64,000 nt of DNA from Streptomyces sp. NBC_00094 (GTDB lineage Bacteria > Actinomycetota > Actinomycetes > Streptomycetales > Streptomycetaceae). Location of the stretch: the NCBI RefSeq assembly GCF_026343125.1, contig NZ_JAPEMB010000001.1, forward strand, positions 2,418,001-2,482,000, given 5' to 3'. The notes under the pieces were generated by a model. The model saw nothing but the letters and a program-made list of their open reading frames with translations. It had not been told where the DNA came from and ran no database searches. Position 1 is the first letter of the stretch, and every line of letters begins with the position of its first letter. This document shows positions 1 through 8,126 of this stretch, piece after piece. Both the position numbers and the translations under genes were made by a program.

Positions 1-1
1 C

Positions 2-106
2 ATCCGCGCCCTCACCGAGCAGTACCTCGACCACCTCGGCCCGGCGCTCGCCCCGCACTGGCGGGCCCTCGACGACAGCGGCCCGTCCCCCCTACCGACC
101 CCCTGA
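2..106 (+). CDS. 3' end of an unidentified gene (partial)
   Basis: Only the last 34 codons are present, open from the left window edge to a TGA at 104-106. The visible peptide contains EQYLDHLGPALAPHWRALDD and ends in a proline-rich tail. Codon use (GC in third positions) fits a real streptomycete gene end. The family cannot be named from this fragment. It lies upstream of, and in the same direction as, the DUF4429 gene but with 176 bases between them and a likely promoter in the gap. Confidence 0.45.
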   Translation: MRALTEQYLDHLGPALAPHWRALDDSGPSPLPTP

Positions 107-269
107 ACCGCACCGCGCCGCGAGCCCCGTCGGCGCGAACCCGGCACGTGCCGACAGCGTTTGCCGCCACGGAATATCCGGTGCGGAAGGGGCCTGACAG
201 GGTCGGACGCGCGTAGATCACGGAATTTCCCGACCTTTCACAGGGGCGACGCACGGGGCACGCGCCGCT

Positions 270-275
270 TACGAT
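270..275 (+). promoter_or_regulatory. -10 box of a leaderless promoter
   Basis: TACGAT (TANNNT class) ends seven bases before the ATG at 283, so transcription would begin at or next to the start codon. There is no Shine-Dalgarno sequence before 283. An earlier in-frame ATG at 274 lies inside this box and is therefore unlikely to be the start. No convincing -35 hexamer is visible. Confidence 0.4.
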
Positions 276-282
276 GAGGCGT

Positions 283-1191
283 ATGGGTGATGTGCTGGCC
301 GGAAATCATGCCACCTGGGAGTTCGAGAGCGACGCCCTCGTCATCCGCTTCGATCGGGGGAACCGCACGCCGAAGCTTCTCAGCGCACTGCGTGAACGAC
401 GTGTACCGCACCAGGCGTTGGCGTCCGTGACGCTCACGCCCGGCGAGCGGGGCACCGTCGTGCTGCACGCCGTGCCGAGGCCCGGCGCCGATCCGCTGAT
501 GGAAGCGGCCGCCGGGCAGCTCAAGGAACGGTGCGACCCGTACCGCCTGGTGCTGCCGGCCGAGCGGGAGACGCTCGCCGAGTACTACCGGGACGAGCTG
601 CGCGCGGTCCTCCCCTGGGACGCGGCGGACCCCGCCGACCCGGCGGGCCTCGGGGACGTACGGCCCGCCGACGACTTCCTGGTGGCCGCGCCCGCGGGGC
701 CGCGGTCCTTCAAGGCGTACGACGGGAAGGCCAGCTTCGACGGGACCTCGGAGGTCACGTTCCGCTGGTCCTGGACGGGCGCGTCCTCCGAGAAGTGGCG
801 GGCCGGCGACCAGACCTTCTCGGTACGCGATCTCAGCGGGGTCGAGTGGCGCTCGCCGGAGGGCTTCGACGGGTACCTGCGCATGGTGCGCCGGGACGGC
901 GAGCCCCGGCCCGCCCAGCCCGACCGGGACCCGGCGTCGGTCGTCTTCGGCCTCGGCTACGGCCCGGTGTACGACTCCCTCCCCTTCGCGGCGGCGGTCC
1001 TCGCGGCGATCCGCGGCAAGGCCCGCGCGCCGCTCCCCGTCGCCGCCCCGGCAGGCGTCCGGAACGCGGCGCACGGCGACCCCGGAGCGGTCGCGGAAAG
1101 GATTCGCCACCTGGGCGAGCTGCACCAGGCGGGGCTGGTGACGGACGAGGAGTTCTCGGCGAAGAAGGCGGAACTCCTGGCGGAGCTCTGA
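283..1191 (+). CDS. DUF4429 protein with C-terminal SHOCT motif
   Basis: The 302-residue protein matches the actinobacterial DUF4429 family as I know it: two similar beta-rich units, the first near residues 10-110 (TWEFESDALVIRFDRG) and the second near 145-250 (SFKAYDGKASFDG, FRWSWTG, VEWRSP). It ends in a SHOCT motif (LGELHQAGLVTDEEFSAKKA), a short helix-turn-helix often found at the C-terminus of oligomeric proteins. No signal peptide or membrane segment is visible. Biochemical function is unknown. I chose ATG 283 rather than ATG 274 because a -10-like box covers the earlier codon. The gene is monocistronic as far as can be seen. Confidence 0.85.
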   Translation: MGDVLAGNHATWEFESDALVIRFDRGNRTPKLLSALRERRVPHQALASVTLTPGERGTVVLHAVPRPGADPLMEAAAGQLKERCDPYRLVLPAERETLAEYYRDELRAVLPWDAADPADPAGLGDVRPADDFLVAAPAGPRSFKAYDGKASFDGTSEVTFRWSWTGASSEKWRAGDQTFSVRDLSGVEWRSPEGFDGYLRMVRRDGEPRPAQPDRDPASVVFGLGYGPVYDSLPFAAAVLAAIRGKARAPLPVAAPAGVRNAAHGDPGAVAERIRHLGELHQAGLVTDEEFSAKKAELLAEL

Positions 1192-1263
1192 GGGTGGGGC
1201 CTGCGGGGCGGGCCTGAAGGTCGGGCCTGAGGACCGAGCCTGAGGGGCCAGGCCTTCAAAGGC

Positions 1264-1312
1264 GATGTCATACCCCGGTACCGGGTCAGGGTCCCCACCC
1301 CGGTATGACGTC
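1264..1312 (+). promoter_or_regulatory. Nested palindromes upstream of the two-component operon
   Basis: GTCATACC at 1267-1274 is mirrored by GGTATGAC at 1302-1309, and between them lies the perfect 12-bp palindrome CCCGGTACCGGG (1274-1285). The right part, CCCCGGTATGACGTC, recurs with one change (CCCCGGTGTGACGTC) at 3504-3518 before the hydrolase gene. A shared operator for the adjacent NarL-type regulator is a reasonable inference; it has not been matched to a known site. Confidence 0.45.
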
Positions 1313-1346
1313 ACGTCCCGCGCCCGCTGCCTACCCTGGGCGGGTC

Positions 1347-2693
1347 ATGGCTACCGAACAGCGGCACGAGCCGCCCATCCGCCGGCTCGCCCGGATCAGC
1401 GCCCGGTCACGCGAGGCGTTCCGTGGCTTCGGGGGAGCGCTCACCACCCCGGCCACCCCCGGCGCGCCCCTGCTCGCCGAGGCCTCCTCGCGGTGGGTGC
1501 GGCTGCTGCCGTACGTCGTCGCCGTCGCCTTCGTCTCCGCGCTCCTGCCCAGCACGGTCAACGTCCTCACCCACGACTACGGCGTCAACGCCGCCCTCGC
1601 CGGGGCCCTCGCCACCGCCCAGACCGCGCCGCTGCTGCTGGCCGTCTCCCGGCCCCTCCAGGCCTGGTGGGTGATCTTCACCGCCGACGTGCTCGGCGCG
1701 CTCCCCCTCCTCGCCTCGGACGGTGCCCACGCGGACCTGTGGCCCTGGACCCCGCCGGTCGTCGTCGGCTACTGCGCGCTGATGGTCGCGCTCGGGCTGC
1801 GCGAGTCCCGCCGGGCGCTCTTCGGCGTCTGGCTGGCGACGGGCGTGTCCGGGTTCGTCCTGGAGATCTTCCGGCCCGACGGCGACACCAGCGTCCACAC
1901 GCTGCTGCTCGTGCTGAGCGGCGTCCTGCTGCTGCTCACCTCGGCCGTACGTTCCCGGGGCGACGCGCAGCGGCGGCTCGTCGAGCAGGAGACCATCAGC
2001 GAGGCCGAACGCTCCCGCCGCACCCTCCTGGAGGAGCGGGCGAGGATCGCGCGCGAGCTGCACGACGTCGTCGCCCACCACATGTCCGTGATCACCGTGC
2101 AGGCCGACTCGGCCCCGTACCGGATCCCGGACCTCCCGGACGCGGCCCGGGAGGAGTTCACCTCCATCGCGGCGAGCGCGCGCGAGTCGCTGGCCGAGAT
2201 GCGACGGCTGCTCTCCGTGCTGCGCAGCGACGGCAGCGAGGGCGAGCGGGCCCCGCAGCCGGGTCTCGACCGGGTCCAGCAGCTCGTCGAGGCGACGGTA
2301 CGGGCCGGGGTGCCGGCCGAGTTGTCGCTCGCCGCCGACCTCGGGGACGTACCGCAGGCGGTGGACCTGTCCGCGTACCGCATCGTGCAGGAGGCCCTCG
2401 CCAACATCGTCCGGCACGCGCCGGGGGCGTCGACCCGCGTGTCGGTCCGGGCATCGGACGACGGCTGGCTGACCGTACTGGTCGTCAACGGGCCGGGAGC
2501 GGAGGCGGGTTCAGGGGTGGAGCGGGGCGCGGCCGGCACCGGGCACGGCCTCGTCGGGATGCGGGAGCGCGTACGGTTGACGGGCGGCTCGCTGGACACC
2601 GGGCCGCTGCCGGACGGCGGCTTCCGGGTGGCCGCACGGCTCCCGCTGACGGCGGACCCGGCGCCCGAACCGGACCCGGAACCGGCGCCCTGA
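1347..2693 (+). CDS. NarL-type sensor histidine kinase
   Basis: The 448-residue membrane kinase has several hydrophobic segments in its first 195 residues (for example VVAVAFVSALLP, LLLVLSGVLLLLTS), a HisKA_3 dimerisation helix with phospho-acceptor His239 in RIARELHDVVAHHMS, and a HATPase_c domain with the N-box (EALANIVRHA) and the G-box GHGLVGMRERV. The C-terminus is a short Pro-Glu-Pro tail. ATG 1347 is preferred over ATG 1305, which lies in the inverted-repeat region. The cognate response regulator starts 38 bases downstream. The signal sensed is unknown; no extracellular sensing domain of note is present. Confidence 0.9.
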   Translation: MATEQRHEPPIRRLARISARSREAFRGFGGALTTPATPGAPLLAEASSRWVRLLPYVVAVAFVSALLPSTVNVLTHDYGVNAALAGALATAQTAPLLLAVSRPLQAWWVIFTADVLGALPLLASDGAHADLWPWTPPVVVGYCALMVALGLRESRRALFGVWLATGVSGFVLEIFRPDGDTSVHTLLLVLSGVLLLLTSAVRSRGDAQRRLVEQETISEAERSRRTLLEERARIARELHDVVAHHMSVITVQADSAPYRIPDLPDAAREEFTSIAASARESLAEMRRLLSVLRSDGSEGERAPQPGLDRVQQLVEATVRAGVPAELSLAADLGDVPQAVDLSAYRIVQEALANIVRHAPGASTRVSVRASDDGWLTVLVVNGPGAEAGSGVERGAAGTGHGLVGMRERVRLTGGSLDTGPLPDGGFRVAARLPLTADPAPEPDPEPAP

Positions 2694-2731
2694 CCGGCTC
2701 CGGCGACGGCCCCGACCCCCAAGGACCCCGA

Positions 2732-3412
2732 GTGACCATCCGCGTGATCATCGTCGACGACCAGGCCATGGTGCGGGCCGGATTCGCCGCGCTGCTCTCC
2801 GCCCAGACCGACATCGACGTGGTGGGCGAGGCGCCGGACGGCCGGCAGGGCGTGGACGTGGCCCGGTCGACGCACCCGGACGTCGTGCTGATGGACGTCC
2901 GGATGCCGGAGCTGGACGGGCTCGCCGCGGCCCGCGAGATCCTCCACCCACCGACCGGCGTCACGCACGTGCCGAAGGTGCTGATGCTGACCACCTTCGA
3001 CGTCGACGACTACGTGTACGAGGCGCTGCGCGCCGGTGCGTCCGGCTTCCTCCTGAAGGACGCGCCGCCGGCCGATCTCATCGCGGCGGTACGGGTGGTG
3101 GCGGCGGGCGAGGCACTGCTCGCCCCCTCCGTGACCCGCCGGCTCATCGCCGACTTCGCCGCCTCCCGGCCCGCCCCGCGCCGCGACACCACGGCGCTGC
3201 GCCTCAACGGCCTCACCCCGCGCGAGACGGAGGTCCTGGAGCTGATCGCCCGGGGCCTGTCCAACCAGGAGATCGCGGACCACCTGGTCCTCGCGGAGCA
3301 GACGGTGAAGACCCACATCGGGCGGGTCCTCGCCAAGCTGGACCTGCGCGACCGGGCGCAGGCCGTCGTCTTCGCGTACGAGTCGGGCCTGGTGACCCCC
3401 GGCACGACCTGA
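2732..3412 (+). CDS. NarL/FixJ-type response regulator
   Basis: The 226-residue protein has a receiver domain (residues 1-125; acidic pair D9/D10 in IIVDDQ, phospho-acceptor Asp55 in VVLMDVRMPE, switch Thr in MLTTFD, Lys in FLLKD) and a C-terminal LuxR-type HTH (LTPRETEVLELIARGLSNQE, then EQTVKTHIGRVLAKL). It starts with GTG. It is co-transcribed with the preceding kinase. The hydrolase-acyltransferase pair that follows in the same direction has a palindrome-rich upstream region similar to that before the kinase, so both are plausible targets. Confidence 0.92.
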   Translation: MTIRVIIVDDQAMVRAGFAALLSAQTDIDVVGEAPDGRQGVDVARSTHPDVVLMDVRMPELDGLAAAREILHPPTGVTHVPKVLMLTTFDVDDYVYEALRAGASGFLLKDAPPADLIAAVRVVAAGEALLAPSVTRRLIADFAASRPAPRRDTTALRLNGLTPRETEVLELIARGLSNQEIADHLVLAEQTVKTHIGRVLAKLDLRDRAQAVVFAYESGLVTPGTT

Positions 3413-3422
3413 GCCGGCCCGC

Positions 3423-3445
3423 GGGTGCGGGGGAAAACCCCACCC
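3423..3445 (+). terminator. Possible weak terminator after response regulator
   Basis: GGGTG-c-GGGG can pair with CCCCACCC around an aaaa loop. The stem is short and has a bulge, and no U tract follows. Confidence 0.3.
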
Positions 3446-3476
3446 CCGCCGGGGGGTTGTCTGCTCGTCCACCCCC

Positions 3477-3516
3477 TACCCGGGTATCAGACCGGGGTTG
3501 GCTCCCCGGTGTGACG
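3477..3516 (+). promoter_or_regulatory. Palindromic operator candidate before hydrolase gene
   Basis: Two perfect palindromes lie here: TACCCGGGTA (3477-3486), and ACCGGGG (3491-3497) mirrored by CCCCGGT (3504-3510) around a 6-base spacer. The stretch CCCCGGTGTGACGTC is shared with the region before the kinase gene at 1299-1313. Confidence 0.45.
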
Positions 3517-3590
3517 TCTCGTCACCCGTCGTCTTCCTACCTTCCTCTCGCCGACGAACGAGCGAGAACCGGAGAGGGAGGGCGACCCAC

Positions 3591-4580
3591 ATGCGCCGCT
3601 TGACGAGGACCCTGACCACCGTGGCCCTGGTGGCCGCCGTGATCGCCGGGACGGCCGGCTGGGCGTCCGGGGACGCCCAGGAGGCCGTCACCGGCGCGCC
3701 GGCCGGGACGGAGGCGTGGCGGGCCGCGGGGCTGCCGGACCCCGAGCGGACGAGCCCGGCCGAGGTCGCGCGCTTCTTCGCGGGGCTCGGTCCCGTACGA
3801 CAGGGGGAGCTGGCCCGCACGCACCCCACCGTCGTCGGGAACCTCGACGGCGTCCCCCCGGCCCTGCGGTACGAGGCCAACGGCCGTGCCGCGCAGGACC
3901 GGTTCGCCGGGGCGCGGGTCCTGGCCCTCGACCCGCGCGGCCGGGGGCAGGTCGCCCTCGTGTACGGGGACCTGGCGCGGGCCGAGCACGTGGCCGTGGT
4001 CGTGCCCGGCTCCGACACCGACCTCGACCACGTCCAGTCGCTCGCCGACATGGCGCGGTCCCTGCACCGGGCGACCGGCGGCCGTACCGCGGTCGTCGCC
4101 TGGGCCGGGTACACGACCCCCGTCGGCGTCGGTCTGGACGCGGCCACCGGCCGGCTCGCCGAGGCCGGGGCGGACCGCCTGACCCGGTTCGTGGACGGTC
4201 TGGCGGCCGTCAGGCCCGCCGGGGCGGCCGAGCCGTCCGTGTTCTGCCACAGCTACGGCTCCGTCGTCTGCGGCCTCGCCGCCCACGGCCTGAAGGCGAA
4301 GGACCTCGTGGTCTTCGGCTCCCCCGGGATGCGCGCCGGGAACGTCGCCGAACTCGGCACCTCCGCCCGCGTCTGGGCGGCGAAGGACCCCACCGACTGG
4401 ATCGACCGGATCCCGAACGTCGAGCTCGCGGGGCTCGGGCACGGCGCCGACCCCACCGACCCGGAGTTCGGGGCGCGTCGGGTCCCGGCCGAGGACGCCA
4501 CCGGCCACGGCGGCTACTTCGCGGCCGGCACCAGCTCCCTCCGTACCTTCGCGACGATCGCCGAGGGAGACGTCCGATGA
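3591..4580 (+). CDS. Exported alpha/beta hydrolase (DUF1023 type)
   Basis: The 329-residue protein begins with a signal peptide (RRLTRTLTTVALVAAVIAG, then an Ala-rich stretch). The mature part has the DUF1023 pattern: VVVPGSDTDLDHVQS near residue 135, then a nucleophile elbow CHSYGSVVCG where the Ser sits in HSYGS, and a late KDPTDWIDRIPN and GHGGYF segment supplying the likely acid and His. The usual GHSYGS has Cys in place of the first Gly. The substrate is not known. The start was chosen for its signal peptide and the purine-rich GGAGAGGGAGGG upstream. It overlaps the next gene by ATGA. Confidence 0.85.
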   Translation: MRRLTRTLTTVALVAAVIAGTAGWASGDAQEAVTGAPAGTEAWRAAGLPDPERTSPAEVARFFAGLGPVRQGELARTHPTVVGNLDGVPPALRYEANGRAAQDRFAGARVLALDPRGRGQVALVYGDLARAEHVAVVVPGSDTDLDHVQSLADMARSLHRATGGRTAVVAWAGYTTPVGVGLDAATGRLAEAGADRLTRFVDGLAAVRPAGAAEPSVFCHSYGSVVCGLAAHGLKAKDLVVFGSPGMRAGNVAELGTSARVWAAKDPTDWIDRIPNVELAGLGHGADPTDPEFGARRVPAEDATGHGGYFAAGTSSLRTFATIAEGDVR

Positions 4581-5782
4581 GCACACTGACGACGACGGTC
4601 CGGAAGATCGAAGCCAGGACTCCCGCGCATCGCGACCGGGCGATCGACGGGCTCCGCGCCCTCGCCCTGCTCGCCGTGCCGACCGGGCACTGGCTGCTCG
4701 GCGGCTTCACCCTCTCCTCGGACGGCGCGATCCACAACGCGAGCCCGCTGGGCACCTTCGCCGGGCTCGCCCCGGTCAGCTGGGTCCTCCAGATGCTGGG
4801 GATCTTCTTCCTCGTCGGCGGCTACGCCTCCGTCCTCTCCTACCGGCGCCGCAAGGGCTCGACCGGTGAGTGGCTGAAGGGCCGGCTGGCCCGGCTCGGC
4901 CGCCCCGTGCTCGGGGTCACCGCCGTGTGGGCGGCCCTGCTCCCGCTGCTCCACTTCGGCCTCGGGGTACCCGTGGACAGCCTGCGGACCGCGTCCACAC
5001 TGGTCGTCCAGCCGCTCTGGTTCGTCGGGGTCTACACGGTGGTCACCGCGCTCACCCCGTACTGCGTCCGGGTCGCCCGCCGCCTCGGGGTGTGGGCCGC
5101 GGCGCCGCTGCTCGGCTCGGTCGCCGTCGTCGACTTCCTGCGGTACGGGCCGTACGCCGACGCCGTACCGTCCTGGCTGAGCCTCCTCAACATCCTGCCC
5201 GGCTGGCTCTTCGCCTACCAGCTCGGCGTCTCCTGGGGCGAGGGCCGGGTCACCCGGCGCCACGCCTGGACCCTGCTCGTCGGCGGGGCCGCGCTCTTCG
5301 CCGCCCTCCTGCTCGCCTTCGGCTACCCGGCGTCGATGGTCGGCGTCCCGGGCGAGGCCCGCACCAACTCGCACCCGCCGTCGCTGCTCGTCCTCGCCCT
5401 CGCCGCCGCGCAGAGCGGCGCGGCGATCCTGCTCCGCGACCGGCTCGGCAAGCTCCTGAGGCGGCCCGCGCTGTGGGCCCCGGTCGTGGTGGTCAACCTG
5501 TCCGCGATGACGATCCTGTGCTGGCACCAGACGGCGATGCTCGCGGCGGCGATCCCCGGCTCGTACCTCGGGGAGATCCCCGGTCTGGTCGGCGCGCCGG
5601 ACTCGGTCGGCTGGATCCTGGCCCGGCTGGCGTGGATGCCGGTCTTCGCCGGACTGCTCGTCCTCGTGGGGCGGTTCGCGCGGGGCTTCGAGTCCCCGTG
5701 GGCGAAGACCGGGCCGGGCCGCCGCGTACTGGCGGGGCTCCTGGCGGCCGGCTTCGGGGTCTTCGCCCTGGGGCTCGCGTGA
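4577..5782 (+). CDS. Membrane acyltransferase (acyltransferase-3 family)
   Basis: This 401-residue integral membrane protein has about ten hydrophobic segments. The N-terminal RAIDGLRALALLAVPTGHWL is the family signature, with a His in the first membrane segment. Members O-acylate extracytoplasmic sugars, lipids or proteins; here the acceptor is unknown. The start codon overlaps the hydrolase stop (4577-4580), indicating translational coupling. An exported esterase-like hydrolase paired with an acyltransferase suggests addition and removal, or transfer, of acyl groups on one envelope component; that is inference. Confidence 0.85.
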   Translation: MSTLTTTVRKIEARTPAHRDRAIDGLRALALLAVPTGHWLLGGFTLSSDGAIHNASPLGTFAGLAPVSWVLQMLGIFFLVGGYASVLSYRRRKGSTGEWLKGRLARLGRPVLGVTAVWAALLPLLHFGLGVPVDSLRTASTLVVQPLWFVGVYTVVTALTPYCVRVARRLGVWAAAPLLGSVAVVDFLRYGPYADAVPSWLSLLNILPGWLFAYQLGVSWGEGRVTRRHAWTLLVGGAALFAALLLAFGYPASMVGVPGEARTNSHPPSLLVLALAAAQSGAAILLRDRLGKLLRRPALWAPVVVVNLSAMTILCWHQTAMLAAAIPGSYLGEIPGLVGAPDSVGWILARLAWMPVFAGLLVLVGRFARGFESPWAKTGPGRRVLAGLLAAGFGVFALGLA

Positions 5783-5790
5783 GCGCGGTG

Positions 5791-6819
5791 TCAGACCTCG
5801 CGGGCCAGGGAGGTGGCGCTCATGTCCGGGTACCGGTCGCCCGCCACCAGGCCCGCGATCGGCTCCAGTTCGGCCAGTTCCGCCGCGGTGAGGGTGATCC
5901 GGGTGGCGGCGGCGTTCTCCTCCAGGCGGGAGCGCTTGCGGGTGCCGGGGATCGGGACGACCGTCAGACCGTGCACGGCGGACCGCTGCTGCACCCAGGC
6001 GAGCGCGATCTGCGCGGGGGTCGCGCCGTGCGCGGCGGCGATCTTCCGGACCGGGTCGAGCAGGGCCGCGTTCCGCTCCGCGTTCTCGCCGGTGAACCGG
6101 GGCTGGTGCTTGCGGAAGTCGCCGCCCGACAGGTCCTTGCCGGCGTCCGCGAACGCCCCGGTCAGGAAGCCCCGGCCGAGCGGCGAGTACGGGACGAACG
6201 TCACGCCGAGCTCGGCGGCGGCGCCGACGGCGCTGCGCTCCACGTCGCGGGAGAAGAGCGACCACTCCGACTGGAGGGCAGCGATCGGGTGCACCGCGTG
6301 GGCCTCGCGCAGCTCGGGCCCGGTCACCTCGCTCAGCCCCAGGAAGCGGACCTTGCCCTCCCGGACGAGCTCGGCCATCGCGCCGACGGACTCGGCGAAC
6401 GGGATCTCCGGGTCGCGGCGGTGCATGTAGTAGAGGTCGATGGTCTCGACGCCGAGGCGGCGCAGGCTCGCCTCCGCGGCCCGCTTGACGTAGGCGGGAT
6501 CGTTGCGGACGGCGCGGTACGCCGGGTCGTCGGCACGCCGCTCGATGGCGAACTTGGTGGCGAGGGTGACGTCCTCGCGGTGGGCGGCGAGGAAGGGCGC
6601 GAGGAACTCCTCGTTGGCGCCGCTCCCGTAGATGTCGGCGGTGTCGATGAGGGTGACGCCGGCCTCCAGGGCCGCGTCGAGGGTGTCGCGGGCGGCGGCC
6701 TCGTCGGTGTCGCCGTAGAACTCGCTGATGCCCATGGCCCCGAAGCCCTGGACGCCGATCTCCGGCCCTCGGCCGTCGACGGCCCGGCCGCCGAGCCGTA
6801 CGGTGTCGATCCTGGTCAT
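5791..6819 (-). CDS. Aldo/keto reductase
   Basis: The 342-residue NADPH-dependent oxidoreductase folds as a TIM barrel. The catalytic tetrad is visible: Asp and Tyr in DTADIYGSG, Lys in LATKFAIE and His in YYMHRRD. The C-terminal cofactor-binding stretch PIPGTRKRSRLEEN is typical of AKR family 13-like bacterial proteins. It overlaps the MerR gene by ATGA (6816-6819), so both are made from one message and the MerR protein is likely its regulator. The substrate is unknown; electrophile or aldehyde detoxification is a common role. Confidence 0.92.
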   Translation of the reverse strand: MTRIDTVRLGGRAVDGRGPEIGVQGFGAMGISEFYGDTDEAAARDTLDAALEAGVTLIDTADIYGSGANEEFLAPFLAAHREDVTLATKFAIERRADDPAYRAVRNDPAYVKRAAEASLRRLGVETIDLYYMHRRDPEIPFAESVGAMAELVREGKVRFLGLSEVTGPELREAHAVHPIAALQSEWSLFSRDVERSAVGAAAELGVTFVPYSPLGRGFLTGAFADAGKDLSGGDFRKHQPRFTGENAERNAALLDPVRKIAAAHGATPAQIALAWVQQRSAVHGLTVVPIPGTRKRSRLEENAAATRITLTAAELAELEPIAGLVAGDRYPDMSATSLAREV

Positions 6820-7232
6820 GTCGGTGTACCTCCGCAGACGGTCCCGTAATGGCTGATCTTGATGTCGAGCACGGCGAGCGTGTCCTGGAGCTCGGTGATC
6901 CGGGTGAGGACGTCCCGCCGGGTGGTCTCCAGGAGTGCCCGGCGTTCCTCCCGGGTGTGATCGCCCTCGCGTACGAGCTCGGCGTACCGGACCATGTCGG
7001 CGACCGGCATCCCGGTGAGCCGCAGCTTGCCGACGAAGGCCAGCCAGCCGAGGTCACGCTCGGAGAAACGGCGCTGGCCGGTGTGCGAGCGGTCGACGTG
7101 CGGCATCAGGCCGATCCGCTCGTACCAGCGCAGGGTGTGCGCCGAGAGGCCGGTCAGGGCGGCGACCTCGCTGATGGTGTAGTGCGCCCGGGTTCCGCTC
7201 GTGCCTGTGGCCGTGCTCGCGATCACGCTCAT
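6816..7232 (-). CDS. MerR-family regulator of the aldo/keto reductase
   Basis: The 138-residue protein has the MerR winged-helix domain (YTISEVAALTGLSAHTLRWY, GLMPHVDRSHTGQRRFSERD), then a coiled-coil dimerisation helix around 95-130. No cysteine cluster for metal or Fe-S binding is present apart from one Cys near the C-terminus (TVCGGTPT), so it is not a SoxR or metal sensor. It is the first gene of a two-gene operon with the reductase and is read from a 19-bp-spaced promoter typical of MerR control. The mRNA is probably leaderless: the -10 ends six bases before ATG. Confidence 0.92.
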   Translation of the reverse strand: MSVIASTATGTSGTRAHYTISEVAALTGLSAHTLRWYERIGLMPHVDRSHTGQRRFSERDLGWLAFVGKLRLTGMPVADMVRYAELVREGDHTREERRALLETTRRDVLTRITELQDTLAVLDIKISHYGTVCGGTPT

Positions 7233-7238
7233 GCCCCC

Positions 7239-7276
7239 ACGCTAAAACGTTGGAGTGCACTCGAAGCAAGTAGGCT
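7239..7276. promoter_or_regulatory. MerR operator with divergent leaderless promoters
   Basis: On the minus strand a -35 TTGCTT (7264-7269), a 19-bp spacer (7245-7263) and a -10 TAGCGT (7239-7244) form the over-long spacing that MerR proteins correct by DNA untwisting. The near-palindrome TTGGAGTGCACTCGAA (7250-7265), with perfect core GAGTGCACTC, fills the spacer. On the plus strand TTGGAG (7250-7255) and TAGGCT (7271-7276) may serve the serine hydrolase, whose ATG is seven bases past the -10. Confidence 0.7.
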
Positions 7277-7283
7277 CGGCCCC

Positions 7284-8117
7284 ATGCAGAGCAGCAGCGT
7301 GCCGAGCCTGGCGTCGATCGAGAACTGGCCCGTCCCCACCGCGGCCGCCGCCGTCGTCCGTGCGGACGGCACCCTGGCCGGGGCGCACGGCCCCACCGGG
7401 CAGCGCTTCCCCCTCGCCTCCGTCACCAAGCCGCTCGCGGCGTACGCCGTCCTCGTCGCGTACGAGGAGGGGGCGATCGACCTCGACGAGCCGGCCGGGC
7501 CCGAGGGCGCGACCGTCCGCCACCTGCTGGCCCACACCTCGGGGCTGGCCTTCGACGAGAACCGGGTCATGGCGGCGCCCGGCACCCGCCGGATCTACTC
7601 CAACACCGGCTTCGAGGCGCTCGGCGACCACGTCGCCAAGGCGACCGACATCCCCTTCGCCGAGTACCTCCACCAGGCGGTCCTGGAGCCGCTCGGCATG
7701 GTGTCGACGACCCTGGAGGGCTCGCCCGCCAAGGACGGCGTGTCGACCGTCGACGACCTGGTGCGGTTCGCCGCCGAGGTGCAGGCGCCGCGGCTGCTCG
7801 ACGCCCGCACCGTCCTGGACGCCATGACCGTCACGCACCCCGGTCTGACCGGCATCCTGCCCGGATACGGGCACCAGCGGCCGAACGACTGGGGGCTCGG
7901 CTTCGAGATCCGCGACGGCAAGTCGCCGCACTGGACGGGCGCCACGTCCTCGCCGCGGACCTTCGGGCACTTCGGGCAGTCCGGAACCTTCCTGTGGGTC
8001 GACCCGGACGCGCGCGCCGCGTGCGTGGCCCTCACCGACCGGCCCTTCGGGCCGTGGGCGGTCGAGGCCTGGCCGCCGTTCACGGACGCGGTCCTCGCGG
8101 AGCTGCGCGCCTCCTGA
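7284..8117 (+). CDS. Serine hydrolase of the beta-lactamase/DD-peptidase family
   Basis: This 277-residue protein has the class C/DD-peptidase fold motifs: SxxK at Ser46-Lys49 (FPLASVTK), YSN in RIYSNTGFE, and a late HFGQSGTF replacing the KTG box. There is no signal peptide, so it is probably cytoplasmic and an esterase or amidase-like member rather than a resistance enzyme. The start at 7284 agrees with a leaderless promoter. It diverges from the MerR operon and shares its operator region, so MerR may influence it as well. Confidence 0.88.
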   Translation: MQSSSVPSLASIENWPVPTAAAAVVRADGTLAGAHGPTGQRFPLASVTKPLAAYAVLVAYEEGAIDLDEPAGPEGATVRHLLAHTSGLAFDENRVMAAPGTRRIYSNTGFEALGDHVAKATDIPFAEYLHQAVLEPLGMVSTTLEGSPAKDGVSTVDDLVRFAAEVQAPRLLDARTVLDAMTVTHPGLTGILPGYGHQRPNDWGLGFEIRDGKSPHWTGATSSPRTFGHFGQSGTFLWVDPDARAACVALTDRPFGPWAVEAWPPFTDAVLAELRAS

Positions 8118-8126
8118 CGACGGGCT

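Noticed and set aside
4514..6815. Very long minus-strand frame joining several genes' antisense to the MerR region
   Set aside because: It crosses the acyltransferase and aldo/keto reductase genes, which have clear coding evidence in other frames.
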